Assembly: GCA_050633665.1 (NCBI GenBank)
Contig: JBOEGY010000006.1
Coordinates: forward strand, 310,001-374,000
Direction: 5' to 3'
Length of the DNA stretch: 64,000 nt
Origin: JAUIAI01 sp050633665
GTDB lineage: Bacteria > Pseudomonadota > Gammaproteobacteria > Burkholderiales > Burkholderiaceae_E
The notes beneath the pieces are model-generated. The model was given only the letters and a program-made list of their open reading frames with translations, searched no databases and was not told the DNA's origin. Below, one piece after another: positions 42,592 through 51,815 of the stretch (its first letter is position 1; every line of letters begins with the position of its first letter). Made by a program: the position numbers and the translations under genes.

Positions 42592-43974
42592 ATGCTTACT
42601 CTGCAAGAGTTTCGCGGGCGTGCGCGCTCGTCATTGGCAACGTCGCTTGTCTGTTGTTCAATCGCTGTCTTGCTTACCGCCTGCGGTGGGGCCGGTAGTG
42701 AATCGGAATCTGCTGGTGCGGCGGTTCCGGTCAGCGATCAATCGGCAACGATCGCGGCAAGTGGTCAGCCGGAAAATACCCAGGCCTCATCGAACGGCTC
42801 CGCTGCCGAGCCTTCTCCGGCACCGGCGTTGAGTCGGGAAACAGAGCAACGAGAGTCGCCGGAAGACACGCTGACACCTGCGCCGACTCCTAAGCCGACA
42901 CCGGTTCCGACACCAACGCCAACGCCAACACCAACGCCAACACCGACACCAACGCCGACACCAACGCCGACACCAACGCCGACACCAACGCCGACACCAA
43001 CGCCGACACCAACGCCGACACCAACACCGGTTCCGACCCCAGCACCGACACCGACGCCGGTACCAACACCGACACCGGTTCCGACACCGGTTCCGACACC
43101 GACACCGACACCAACACCGACACCAACACCGGCACCAACACCAACGCCTGACACAGACGTCTCTGCCCGCGATTTCCAGATCTTTAATGCGATGCTGTAT
43201 TCGAATATGCCCGCCGTCGGCGATCGTCCGGCCGTGTTGTATGAGCATGCGTACTACCCTGGCGGACAGCAAACGGCGACCGGGTTACCGACGGATCTTG
43301 GCTATCAGTATGCGGTTCAGAATGCGCAGGCGCAGTACTATCATCCGGCGCTTCCAGCGACCAACGAGTTGGTTGTAATCGATGTTGAGCGCTGGCATGT
43401 CTGGCCATGGGTGGTGGGTGACGCCCATCGGACAGCGATCGAAAAATACGCTGACGTGGCCAGCCGGACACGCGCCGGCACCAATCAACCGGTTTGTATT
43501 TACTCCATTGCGCCGGCTGCCGGCTTGCTGCATGCGAACTGGTCCGTGACCGACCCGGCCATACGCGCTGCCTGGACTGCTGCCAGTGACGTCACGGCCG
43601 AAGTGTTGGTGCCAGAGGTGGATGCCTTGTGTCCCGCGCTCTATACCTATTACGGCGGCACCACCGAGGCCGAGCTGGATCAGTCCATTGCGCAGTGGCA
43701 AACCTTTGCGCTCGAAACGATCGCCGAAGCCCGGCGCATCGCACCCGACAAGCCGGTCTACACGTTTGTCTGGCCGCAATATCATTCCGGCGGTACCTAT
43801 TCAGACTACCGACTGCTGGAAGACCGCTACTGGCGTGCTCAGCTCGAACTGGTGCGTGACCATGCCGATGGCGTGATCTTATGGGGTGGCTGGGACTTCA
43901 CCACAAACCGGCAGGCCGTGTTCAATCCGAACGCAAGCTGGTATCAGATCTACCAGGAGATTTTTCCGGACTAA
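42592..43974 (+). CDS. Lipoprotein with Pro-Thr linker and GH56-like putative glycan hydrolase domain (copy A)
   Basis: A 460-residue protein. Its signal peptide ends SIAVLLTACGG, so the Cys is lipidated. Residues ~95-186 are a Pro-Thr repeat tract acting as a spacer. The globular C-terminal domain (~190-460) starts FQIFNAMLYSNMP and has VVIDVERWHVWPW (Asp264-x-Glu266), VCIYSIAPAAG, PVYTFVWPQYHSGG and DGVILWGGWDF. The Asp-x-Glu-x-Trp signature and the ILWG strand recall hyaluronidase-type TIM barrels (GH56). A clear paralogue lies at 56636. It may cut or modify the local polysaccharide from the cell surface; this is inference. Confidence 0.6.
   Translation: MLTLQEFRGRARSSLATSLVCCSIAVLLTACGGAGSESESAGAAVPVSDQSATIAASGQPENTQASSNGSAAEPSPAPALSRETEQRESPEDTLTPAPTPKPTPVPTPTPTPTPTPTPTPTPTPTPTPTPTPTPTPTPTPTPTPTPVPTPAPTPTPVPTPTPVPTPVPTPTPTPTPTPTPAPTPTPDTDVSARDFQIFNAMLYSNMPAVGDRPAVLYEHAYYPGGQQTATGLPTDLGYQYAVQNAQAQYYHPALPATNELVVIDVERWHVWPWVVGDAHRTAIEKYADVASRTRAGTNQPVCIYSIAPAAGLLHANWSVTDPAIRAAWTAASDVTAEVLVPEVDALCPALYTYYGGTTEAELDQSIAQWQTFALETIAEARRIAPDKPVYTFVWPQYHSGGTYSDYRLLEDRYWRAQLELVRDHADGVILWGGWDFTTNRQAVFNPNASWYQIYQEIFPD
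42883..43149 (+). repeat. Pro-Thr codon repeat tract
   Basis: A tandem array of ACACCNACNCC-type units (for example ACACCAACGCCG) encodes about 85-90 residues of alternating Pro and Thr with some Pro-Val and Pro-Ala. It forms an extended stalk. The repeat is also a likely spot for length change by slippage, and it creates long spurious open frames on the other strand. Confidence 0.95.
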
Positions 43975-44139
43975 CCGTGTCCGGGCGTCGTCGCGGCGCG
44001 CCCGGTGCTGGGTTGTCGAGGTGAGATCGTGGTTTTGGGGAACTATTCCATCGTCAGAGCGTGGCTGGCCAAGTAAACTCAGCCTAAACCCTAAATCGAA
44101 CTTCTCAATGACTCGGCCAGCCGCGAGTGACGCCCATCC

Positions 44140-45033
44140 ATGAAAGATTCCCTGTTGCACACCCTTTCCAGTCTGGCGGACCGGCATCCGCGGCTGCTCG
44201 GTAGTGCACGGCGCTCGGCGCTGGCGTTGCGACGCCGTTCTTCGGCGCGCGAGATTAACGCCATTGAAGGCGCGCTCGATCGTATTTCAGCGCTTGTTCA
44301 AGGAGATATCTGTGTCCGCGTCAATGAGTTTGACGGCGTGTTTCATGTCGATGCTCGCTCGGCGCTGTTTCGACGCCTGGTCCATAGCGGCCACTACGAA
44401 CCTGAGTTAAGCAGTCTTTGCCGCGAGCTTGTCGACCGGGACAGGGATGTCCTGGATATCGGTGCAAACGTCGGGTTTCATGCTGTTTTGTTTGGCAAAC
44501 TGCTGCGTTCGGGCCGCGTGCTTTCGGTTGAACCGACCAATAACGCACTGGCCCGGCTCAAACACAATATTGAGCTTAACCAGGTCGGCGAAAAAGTCAT
44601 CGTTCACCACGGGGCAGTCTCCGATGCGGCCGGAGAGATCACCATCAAAACCATCCCGGGCCGTGAGGAGTTTTCCAGCATTGGCAATATCGAACACCCT
44701 TCGGCACGCGGCGAAAAATTCAATCTTGAAACGGTCAGCGCGGCAACGGTTGATCAACTGGTTGACCAACACCAGTTGAATCCCGGTTTCGTCAAAGTGG
44801 ATGTTGAAGGGGTCGAGCATCTGGTGTTTAGCGGTGCCGATCAATTACTGAGCAAACACCGTCCGATCATTCTTGCCGAGCTGACTGACCCCTTGCTTAA
44901 GTCGAACGGATCTTCCGCGGCTCAAGTCGTTCAGATGTTTGAGCGCTACGACTATCAGGTCACGGACCCGCTACGTCCTTCGGTAGTGCCTGGTACGCGC
45001 GAATTCGGCGACATTCTTTGTCGGCCGCGTTAA
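44140..45033 (+). CDS. FkbM-family methyltransferase (first)
   Basis: A 297-residue SAM-dependent methyltransferase of the FkbM type, which usually O-methylates sugars. It has DVLDIGANVGFHAVLFGKLL (SAM loop), VLSVEPTNNALARLKHNIEL, AATVDQLVDQHQLNPGFVKVDVEGVEHLV and IILAELTDP. The flippase gene starts four bases after its stop, so it opens the plus-strand polysaccharide operon. A second FkbM gene lies at 47894, flanking the flippase and polymerase. Confidence 0.88.
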   Translation: MKDSLLHTLSSLADRHPRLLGSARRSALALRRRSSAREINAIEGALDRISALVQGDICVRVNEFDGVFHVDARSALFRRLVHSGHYEPELSSLCRELVDRDRDVLDIGANVGFHAVLFGKLLRSGRVLSVEPTNNALARLKHNIELNQVGEKVIVHHGAVSDAAGEITIKTIPGREEFSSIGNIEHPSARGEKFNLETVSAATVDQLVDQHQLNPGFVKVDVEGVEHLVFSGADQLLSKHRPIILAELTDPLLKSNGSSAAQVVQMFERYDYQVTDPLRPSVVPGTREFGDILCRPR

Positions 45034-45037
45034 TGGC

Positions 45038-46552
45038 ATGAGTCTGCGCAGACTCTCGCGCAATGCGTTTTCGTCCTCGGCGATGATTATCGTCGGGGCC
45101 GGGTTACTGTTCGAGCTGTACCGTTTTCTGTCTTATACCATTGGTGTTGAGCAGATCGGGGTCTGGTCGCTGGTTCTGGCCTCCGCCGGTATCGTGCGGC
45201 TTGCCGAACTCGGGATGACTGGCGGGCTGGTCAAATTTATTGCCGGTGATCTTGGCAGTCAGCGCAAAGGTCGCGCGGCCAATACCCTCTTAATGGGCAC
45301 CTCGGTCATTGCGATCACCGTCGGTCTGGCCTGTTTTGCGCTCTGGCCGGTCGTGCAGTGGTTGATCCGGCGAACGGTACATGATCCGCACTTGCTGGCG
45401 ACGGCATTAGGTTTATTGCCCTGGGTGCTTGGCGCTGCGTGGCTGACCTCACTGGTCAACGCGCTGGCCGCCGCGCTGGATGGTTGCCAGCGAACCGACT
45501 TGCGGGCGATGTCAATGGTGTGCGGCAACGCGGTGCAACTGGCTTTGGTTTACGCGTTTGTGCCGGCGCATGGGCTGGCCGCTCTGGGCCCGATTCAATC
45601 GGGCTTTGTCGCCATCCAGATGGTCTTGCTCTGCCTGTCTGTTTTCCGGGTTGCCCGACTGGGGGGGTGGGGCGTGCCGGTCTGGGAGCGCGTCCGACTG
45701 AATGAGTTGTTCCGATACGGCGCCGCCTTTCAACTGACCGCAATCGGGCATCTGCTTTTTGAACCGACCGTCCGGTGGTTTCTTGGGGCATTCGCCGGGC
45801 TCGCCATTACCGGTTACTACGAAATGGCCAGTCGCGCAGTGATACAGCTACGCCAGGTGGTGGTGGCGGCCTATCAGATGCTTGTGCCTTATCTGTCCGC
45901 CCGGTTTAGTCAGGCCGGCAATAACCGGCAGCAGACGCGGGCCTCTTACGAGCGTGTGATGCCGTTTATGTGGCTGACGGCTGTCCCGTATTTTGCGCTG
46001 ATCGCAGCGGGTTTGCCGTTTCTGCTGACGGTCTGGTCGGGTGGATATTCAGACCAGTTTGTGCGGATCGGCCTGATCTGCCTGATGGGCTGGTTCGTCA
46101 GTACGCTGGCAGTGCCCGCCTTTATGATCTACCTGTCGGTCGGCCGCCTGCGCTGGGTGGCCATGAATCAACTGGTTATCGGCATACTCAACCTGATCCT
46201 GGGCTGGTTGGGCGGCCATCTATTCGGTGGTCTGGGGGTGGTCATTGGCGCCATGCTGGCGCTCGCGGCCGGCACGATGGTGGTGATTGTGCAGTTTCAC
46301 CGTGAGTATCAGGTGTCACTGGTCAGCACGCTGCCCGGCGGGCTGCTCCGGCTGATTGCCATCAGCCTGACCGGCGTCGCCGGCCTGCTCTATTACGCGC
46401 TGCACTGGCAAGGCCGGGGCATGCCTCACTGGCTGGCCGGCGTTGGGTACTTGACACTGGTCGCGGTGTTGTTGGCGTTCACGTGGCAACATCCCTTACG
46501 TCAGGCTCTGACGAGTCGCATCACCTTATCTGCACACCCAGGCCAGCCATGA
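45038..46552 (+). CDS. Wzx-type polysaccharide flippase
   Basis: A 504-residue protein with 12-14 membrane helices of the MATE/MOP exporter superfamily. The N-terminus SLRRLSRNAFSSSAMIIVGA is followed by the GVEQIGVWSLVLASAGIVRL segment seen in polysaccharide translocases. It probably flips lipid-linked repeat units across the inner membrane. Its end overlaps the start of the next gene (ATGA). Confidence 0.85.
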   Translation: MSLRRLSRNAFSSSAMIIVGAGLLFELYRFLSYTIGVEQIGVWSLVLASAGIVRLAELGMTGGLVKFIAGDLGSQRKGRAANTLLMGTSVIAITVGLACFALWPVVQWLIRRTVHDPHLLATALGLLPWVLGAAWLTSLVNALAAALDGCQRTDLRAMSMVCGNAVQLALVYAFVPAHGLAALGPIQSGFVAIQMVLLCLSVFRVARLGGWGVPVWERVRLNELFRYGAAFQLTAIGHLLFEPTVRWFLGAFAGLAITGYYEMASRAVIQLRQVVVAAYQMLVPYLSARFSQAGNNRQQTRASYERVMPFMWLTAVPYFALIAAGLPFLLTVWSGGYSDQFVRIGLICLMGWFVSTLAVPAFMIYLSVGRLRWVAMNQLVIGILNLILGWLGGHLFGGLGVVIGAMLALAAGTMVVIVQFHREYQVSLVSTLPGGLLRLIAISLTGVAGLLYYALHWQGRGMPHWLAGVGYLTLVAVLLAFTWQHPLRQALTSRITLSAHPGQP

Positions 46553-47904
46553 TCTCCCGTACCTTCCTGATGGGTCTCCTGATTGCTGTTGCCATCAGCG
46601 CTTATCCGCTGCTGGCCGCTCTGATGACCGTCGCCGGTTCGCCAGATACCAGGCTGCCGTCAATCGTCTTGCGGCTTGGTGTTGGTCTGCTGGCTATCTG
46701 GGTGCTGATTGCCAATCGCAAATCGCTGCGCATATACCGCCCGGAGCTGTTGGCAGCCTTTTTGCTGTTTTGGGCGGTGTATGTCTTTCGCATTATTGAT
46801 GAGGGTTTTCTGTCGCTGGTCACTTCGCCGTTCAATCCGGTTGAGCTGCTGGCCATGGTTGTATTGTTCACGCTGTTGCCGACCATGCCGTTGTTTATCG
46901 GGCTTAATCCCAAGAGTTCGGCCGCTGGTTATCAGGTCTATATGGTGTTGGGCGCCATTACCGTTCTTGTGTTGTTGTTTCAAAGCCGTGACATCGCGCT
47001 GCAAATGATCGATGAAAGTCGCATCCGTTTTGCGGTGGAAAAACTCAATCCCATCTCGGTGGGTTATGTCGGCGGTACTTTCATGTTAATGAATGCGGTG
47101 GGCTTGTTCCGGCCGTGGCGCAAACCCTCGGTATTCTGGACCGGTGTTTTTGGCGTCGGCATGGCGGCTGGCTTGTTCACGCTGGTGATTTCTGCCTCGC
47201 GCGGCCCGGCCGTGGCGACGGCCGTCGCGTTGCTCGCTTATGCCACCATCCCCCCGCGTTTCGGACGCCTGATGCTCACCGGGGTGCTGGCCGTGGTGGG
47301 GGGGATTGGCGTTTACCTGATGCGCGGGTTGATCCTGCGGGAGTTTGAAATAGACGTGTTCGCGCGCTTTATCGACGCCGGCGACGCGTATGACACCAGT
47401 GCGACCAGTCGTCAGGAATCATTTGCCGGGGCCTGGCAACAGTTCACCGATAACCCGATCTTCGGCGACTCCATGTTCGAGAAAGTCACCGGCACTTATC
47501 CTCATAACTCGGTCCTTGAAAGCCTGATGGCGACTGGTTTGGTGGGCGGGATTGCCTATCTGGTGTGTGTCGTATTGATGATTGTCGCGGCCTTGAAACT
47601 GCTGGCGCGCGAGGACGGCTATGAGTGGTTTGCGTTGCTGGCCATCTTCTTTCTGGTGGGTTCGCAGTTCTCAGCGGCTCACTACGGCAACGGGGCTCAC
47701 TGGCTGACCATGGTCGGTGTGATCGTGACCGAATTCAAAATGCGGGGCGTGTCGGTTGCCAACCGGGTGCGTCGCCAGCAGGCCATGGCTGAAGCGCAAG
47801 CCGCAGCCGATGCCCATGATGCGCGCGCCCGCAATCTGGTCGAAAGCGAACTCATGAAATCCGATCAACCGCCGGACCAGGCTGTAAATCCGAATGCCCA
47901 ATAA
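46549..47904 (+). CDS. O-antigen ligase/polymerase-like membrane protein (Wzy/WaaL type)
   Basis: A 451-residue membrane protein with about 11-12 helices. The start at 46549 (MISRTFLMGLLIAVAISAYP) overlaps the flippase stop by four bases. A large periplasmic loop contains SATSRQESFAGAWQQFTDNP and GTYPHNSVLESLMATGLVGG; the Arg/His residues and PHN are typical of Wzy_C proteins. It either polymerises repeat units or ligates chains. The gene for the second FkbM enzyme overlaps its 3' end by 11 bases. Confidence 0.85.
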   Translation: MISRTFLMGLLIAVAISAYPLLAALMTVAGSPDTRLPSIVLRLGVGLLAIWVLIANRKSLRIYRPELLAAFLLFWAVYVFRIIDEGFLSLVTSPFNPVELLAMVVLFTLLPTMPLFIGLNPKSSAAGYQVYMVLGAITVLVLLFQSRDIALQMIDESRIRFAVEKLNPISVGYVGGTFMLMNAVGLFRPWRKPSVFWTGVFGVGMAAGLFTLVISASRGPAVATAVALLAYATIPPRFGRLMLTGVLAVVGGIGVYLMRGLILREFEIDVFARFIDAGDAYDTSATSRQESFAGAWQQFTDNPIFGDSMFEKVTGTYPHNSVLESLMATGLVGGIAYLVCVVLMIVAALKLLAREDGYEWFALLAIFFLVGSQFSAAHYGNGAHWLTMVGVIVTEFKMRGVSVANRVRRQQAMAEAQAAADAHDARARNLVESELMKSDQPPDQAVNPNAQ

Positions 47905-48655
47905 CCCATCCAAGCCTCGCCGGCAAGTCGTCGGCGAATTCATCAAAGACCGTCTGGCCGCCGCCGGCCTGGAGTTGCGGCGTAACCCATTCATCGATCC
48001 GCTCCAGTTGCAGGTCAGACTGATCTCATCGGATACGCCGGTCATCTTTGATGTTGGCGCGCATATTGGGCTGACCGTTGATGCCTATCGGCAGGTTTTT
48101 CCCAGCGCGACTATTCACGCGTTCGAGCCGTTTCCCGACTCGTTCTCTCGGCTTGAGGCGCGCGTAGGCCAGCAAGCCGGTACCCATTTGCACCCGCTGG
48201 CCATGTCAGATCAGGACGGCTCCAAAACCCTGTTCGTCAATCAGTCGGAAGCGACTAACTCGTTGAAGCCCCTGAGTGATCTGGCCAGTGAAAACTGGGG
48301 GGAGGGGCGGCTCACACCGAGCGAGCAAATCAACATTACCTGTGAAACCCTCGACAACTTTTGCACGCGGAACAAGATAGAGCAAATCGATATCATCAAG
48401 ATCGATGTGCAAGGCGCCGAACACGAGGTCTTACAGGGAGCCAGGCAAATGCTGGGCAAACACGCGATCAAGCTGATTCAGTTTGAATGCATCCTGGCCG
48501 AAACCTATGCCGGGCAACGGCCCATGCATGAATATCTCGCGCTGATGGACAAGCTGGGCTATCGCTTTCTGGATTTTTTCCAGCCTATGCGCCGAAATGG
48601 TCGTCTGCTACAGGCTGATCTAATGTTTGCGAGTCCGGAAATTCGCGTGTCTTGA
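47894..48655 (+). CDS. FkbM-family methyltransferase (second)
   Basis: A 253-residue SAM-dependent methyltransferase. VIFDVGAHIGLTVDAYRQVF is the SAM loop; HAFEPFPDSFSRLEARV, NITCETLDNFC, IDIIKIDVQGAEHEVLQGA and IQFECILAETYAGQRP are family features. It is more distant from the first copy than a recent duplicate. Its 3' end overlaps the convergent acetyltransferase gene by about 70 bases. Confidence 0.88.
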   Translation: MPNNPSKPRRQVVGEFIKDRLAAAGLELRRNPFIDPLQLQVRLISSDTPVIFDVGAHIGLTVDAYRQVFPSATIHAFEPFPDSFSRLEARVGQQAGTHLHPLAMSDQDGSKTLFVNQSEATNSLKPLSDLASENWGEGRLTPSEQINITCETLDNFCTRNKIEQIDIIKIDVQGAEHEVLQGARQMLGKHAIKLIQFECILAETYAGQRPMHEYLALMDKLGYRFLDFFQPMRRNGRLLQADLMFASPEIRVS

Positions 48656-49193
48656 CGCCGATCGCCGGATTGCCACTGGCGATAACCCACGGCGCAATAT
48701 CGGACATGACGGTCGAGCGTGCGGTAATGACTGCGCCCGCGCCAATTGCGACACCCGGCCCCACAAAAACATCAGCGGTCACCCAGGCATGTTTGCCAAT
48801 CGTGATCGGCGCTTTGATCAGTGGCAGAGCCGGGTCGCGGTAATCGCGGCTGGCCGCGCACAAATAAGAGTATTGGCTGACCACCGCTTTTCGTGCCAGC
48901 GTGATTCGCGCCACGTTATAACAATCGACATAATCGCCCAGGCAGCTACCGTCGTGCATTTCCAGGTTCCACGGCGCCCAGATGCGGGTGGTCTGATAAA
49001 TGCGCACCGAATCGCCAATCTGCGCGCCGAAAAGGCGTAGCAGCCAGCAACGCCAGCGGTGCATGGGTCGCGGGCTTGGCCGGAACAAGAGCATCCACAC
49101 CGCTGACCAGGCGGCTCGCGCCATCACATTGCGACGGCTCAGCGCATCCTGGCGAAAGTGATGGGTTCGGGTCATGCGGGATTGAGTTTGCAT
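48585..49193 (-). CDS. WcaF-like hexapeptide-repeat acetyltransferase
   Basis: A 202-residue left-handed beta-helix acyltransferase, similar to colanic acid acetyltransferases. It has RCWLLRLFGAQIGDSVRIYQ, IWAPWNLEMHDGSCLGDYVDCYN, SYLCAASRDYRDPALPL and hexapeptide units APITIGKHAWVTADVFVGPGVAIGAGAVITARSTV. It is the only minus-strand gene among the first EPS genes. The start is uncertain: ATG 49193 is chosen, but GTG 49220 and ATG 49175 are also in frame. It probably O-acetylates a sugar of the polymer. Confidence 0.8.
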   Translation of the reverse strand: MQTQSRMTRTHHFRQDALSRRNVMARAAWSAVWMLLFRPSPRPMHRWRCWLLRLFGAQIGDSVRIYQTTRIWAPWNLEMHDGSCLGDYVDCYNVARITLARKAVVSQYSYLCAASRDYRDPALPLIKAPITIGKHAWVTADVFVGPGVAIGAGAVITARSTVMSDIAPWVIASGNPAIGVKTREFPDSQTLDQPVADDHFGA

Positions 49194-49315
49194 AGGTTTA
49201 GGATAGCTATTATCCCGCACTGGCGGGAGGACTTAGTTCCGGCGCGCCGTATATCGCGAGTCCTGCAACACCGACGGCCTTTTATCTGATTGGCTGCGAT
49301 GGCCGGTATCGTTTC

Positions 49316-50527
49316 ATGGCACGATTGTTCCATGGGATGTTGCAATTGAATCTGTTGTATCTGACCGGCTCGCTGTCTCGCGATGGCGGCGGCCTGTTCA
49401 CGGCATTACAAGGTCTGCTGCCGGCACTGGCAGCCACCGGCGATCAGGTTTGCCTGCACGGGCTGACCGATGCCGGATGGGCGGCTGATGCAGCCACCTG
49501 GCACGGCCAGCAGGTATTTGCCCATGCCCAGCGAGGCCCGCGGGCGTTTGGTTATGCGCCAGCCATGCGGGACGCGGTGGCGAACGCGCCCGCCGCCGTG
49601 GTGCACTGTCATGGTTTGTGGAAATACCCGTCGGTGCTGGGCCGTCGTCTGCAACAACGTCGCAGGCTGCCGCTGGTCGTGTCGCCACATGGCATGCTCA
49701 ATAGCCAGGCACTGGCGGTTGCACGATTCAAGAAATCCATCGCGTTGATGGCATACGAGCGGGCTCACGTCATGAATGCCGACTGCCTGCATGCGCTGGT
49801 GGATACCGAACTCGAGGCAATCCGGCGTTTTGGGTATCGCGGGCCGGTTTGTGTGATCCCGAACGGCGTCACGCTGCCCGATGGCGCGCCCCTCGGGCCG
49901 GCACCCTGGTTGCGCGAACAGTCATCACTGACCGGGCGCACCCCGGTGTTGCTTTACCTGGGACGCAAACACCCGATCAAAAACCTGGACGGCTTGTTGC
50001 ATGCCTGGCAAATCCTTGAGCAGGCGGGCAAAACCGATCCCTGGCATCTGGTCATTGCCGGCTGGGGCGACCCGCCAGACGAAGTGGCGCTCAATGCGGT
50101 GTTTGAACGGCTGCAGTTGCAGGCTGCCCATTGTCTGGGCCCCTTATTCGGGGCAGACAAAGCGGCCGCCCTGGCCGGCGCCAGCGGCTTCGTGCTGGTT
50201 TCTCATGGGGAAGCCTTGCCGGTTGCGATGCTGGAGGCCTGGGCCTGGGAGTTGCCGGCGGTATTGAGTCGGCAATGCAACTTTCCCGAAGCCTTCGAAC
50301 TGGGCGCGGCGCTTGAGGCACAGACCGAGCCGGCAGCAATGGCCGCGCAACTGCACCGCTTCATGCAACTCAGTGAAGCCGAGCGATCCGAGATGGGTCG
50401 CAAAGGCAATACCTATGTGCGCGAGAATTTTGATTGGTCGCAGGTGGCCGGGCAGTTTCATTCGGTCTATGACTGGCTCGCACATGGTGCGGCACGCCCC
50501 GATTGCATTGACCCGGGCACCCGATGA
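49316..50527 (+). CDS. GT4-family glycosyltransferase (first)
   Basis: A 403-residue GT-B fold glycosyltransferase. N-terminal LTGSLSRDGGGLFTALQGLL binds the acceptor; VVHCHGLWKYPSVLGRRLQQ and VSPHGMLNSQA follow. The C-terminal donor half has VLLYLGRKHPIKNLDGLL and SHGEALPVAMLEAWAWELPA (the E-x7-E-like region). Starts at 49316 or 49337 are both possible. It is translationally coupled (ATGA) to the next glycosyltransferase gene. Confidence 0.85.
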   Translation: MARLFHGMLQLNLLYLTGSLSRDGGGLFTALQGLLPALAATGDQVCLHGLTDAGWAADAATWHGQQVFAHAQRGPRAFGYAPAMRDAVANAPAAVVHCHGLWKYPSVLGRRLQQRRRLPLVVSPHGMLNSQALAVARFKKSIALMAYERAHVMNADCLHALVDTELEAIRRFGYRGPVCVIPNGVTLPDGAPLGPAPWLREQSSLTGRTPVLLYLGRKHPIKNLDGLLHAWQILEQAGKTDPWHLVIAGWGDPPDEVALNAVFERLQLQAAHCLGPLFGADKAAALAGASGFVLVSHGEALPVAMLEAWAWELPAVLSRQCNFPEAFELGAALEAQTEPAAMAAQLHRFMQLSEAERSEMGRKGNTYVRENFDWSQVAGQFHSVYDWLAHGAARPDCIDPGTR

Positions 50528-51744
50528 AGATCCTGATTTACGAACCCGATCCTGGTGGTCACCGCTTTACGGCCGTGCGGATGCTGATTGACGCGCTCGC
50601 GCAGATCGATAGCAGCGAGCCTTTGCAGATCAGCCTCGCCTCGATTGCAGCGGCCGTCACCACAGAAGAGTTTGAGCTTCAGTTAGCGCCAGTGCGCGAT
50701 CGCTTCGACTTCGTTGCGATCCCCGGGTTTACGCGCGGCGCGGGGTCGTTGAAGATCGCCGCCGAAAAAGTGCGGGTGTTGTCGGCGCTGCTCGCTGAGC
50801 GCGCCTTCGATCATTTGTACATACCCTATGCGGACGGCATGCTCCAGATGCTTGGTGTGATGCGGCTAAATCCGTTGTTCCGCTGGCCGGCCAATCTGGT
50901 AACTGAGGCACTGCTGATGCGCGGCGGCTTTGCCTATGCTGGCGCTCCGCGCTTAAGCGCGTGGACTAACCTGCGCACTCTGAGCTGGTCGGGCAGTGAG
51001 CGTATTCACTGGATAGACCCGCTGCCTGCCAGACTCATCGCCCGCAAATATCCGCGACTGAACCAGCGTTGCAACCTGATGCCGGATCCAACACCGTATC
51101 TGCCCGGGGTTGACCGGCAGACCGCGCGAAACGCACTGCAATTGCCTGCGGCGGGCCGTTTACTGGGCTGTGTCGGTCGTATCGATCAGCGCAAAGGCAT
51201 GGACCGCTTAATCAACGCCTTTGCGCGTGCTGAGCTGCAGGCAAGCGATCGACTGCTGCTGGCCGGCCGTCAGACCGATGAGATTCGCCGGCAAATTGAA
51301 TCGCTAGACGATGCCGCCGTAAAGGAGCGCATTATTTCGATTGACCGATATCTCGATAATGACGAACTCTTATTCGCGACCAGTGCGATCGACTTAATGG
51401 TCACGCCATATCCTGATTTTGTCGGTTCAGTCAGCATTGTGGCGCGCGCTGCGATGGCGCAGCGCATGTCGCTGGGTGCCGATACCGGCTGGATGGGTTA
51501 TGTGATTCCGGCGTTTGAACTGGGCCGGGTTTGTGATCTGCACGACCAGGAATCCCTGACGCGTCTGTTGCCCTCATGTCTTGCGGCCAGTACTCACTGG
51601 CAGCCCGGCCCTTCGGCGCAGGCGTTTCTCGATTTCATGGCCGGCGACAATGTGCGGGCCCACTGGACGGCGCTGATTCGGGCACGGCTGGGCGCCCCAT
51701 TGCCTGAGCCGCCACGCCAGTGGCCCGATCTGACTCTCGAATAG
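50524..51744 (+). CDS. GT4-like glycosyltransferase (second)
   Basis: A 406-residue GT-B glycosyltransferase. MKILIYEPDPGGHRFTAVRM is the N-terminal Rossmann strand; GRLLGCVGRIDQRKGMDRLI begins the C-terminal donor domain, with DELLFATSAIDLMVTPY and FVGSVSIVARAAMAQ in the donor site. The donor sugar is not evident. The start overlaps the previous stop by four bases. Confidence 0.82.
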   Translation: MKILIYEPDPGGHRFTAVRMLIDALAQIDSSEPLQISLASIAAAVTTEEFELQLAPVRDRFDFVAIPGFTRGAGSLKIAAEKVRVLSALLAERAFDHLYIPYADGMLQMLGVMRLNPLFRWPANLVTEALLMRGGFAYAGAPRLSAWTNLRTLSWSGSERIHWIDPLPARLIARKYPRLNQRCNLMPDPTPYLPGVDRQTARNALQLPAAGRLLGCVGRIDQRKGMDRLINAFARAELQASDRLLLAGRQTDEIRRQIESLDDAAVKERIISIDRYLDNDELLFATSAIDLMVTPYPDFVGSVSIVARAAMAQRMSLGADTGWMGYVIPAFELGRVCDLHDQESLTRLLPSCLAASTHWQPGPSAQAFLDFMAGDNVRAHWTALIRARLGAPLPEPPRQWPDLTLE

Positions 51745-51815
51745 GGGTGCGATTGCTTAGCCGGGCAGCGCATTTGTTAACAGCCTGGCACGCTGCGCGC
51801 CAGTAGAATAAGCGG

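Noticed and set aside
42883..43149. Regular short repeats resembling a CRISPR array
   Set aside because: The repeats are 12-base codon repeats in frame in a real gene, with no unique spacers.
42765..43154. Open frames of Gly-Val or Arg-Cys repeats on the minus strand
   Set aside because: They are mirror images of the Pro-Thr codon repeat in the plus-strand lipoprotein gene.
43980..44004. Terminator after the GH56-like lipoprotein gene
   Set aside because: CCGGGCG/CGCCCGG forms a hairpin but no T-run follows, so it does not qualify as an intrinsic terminator.
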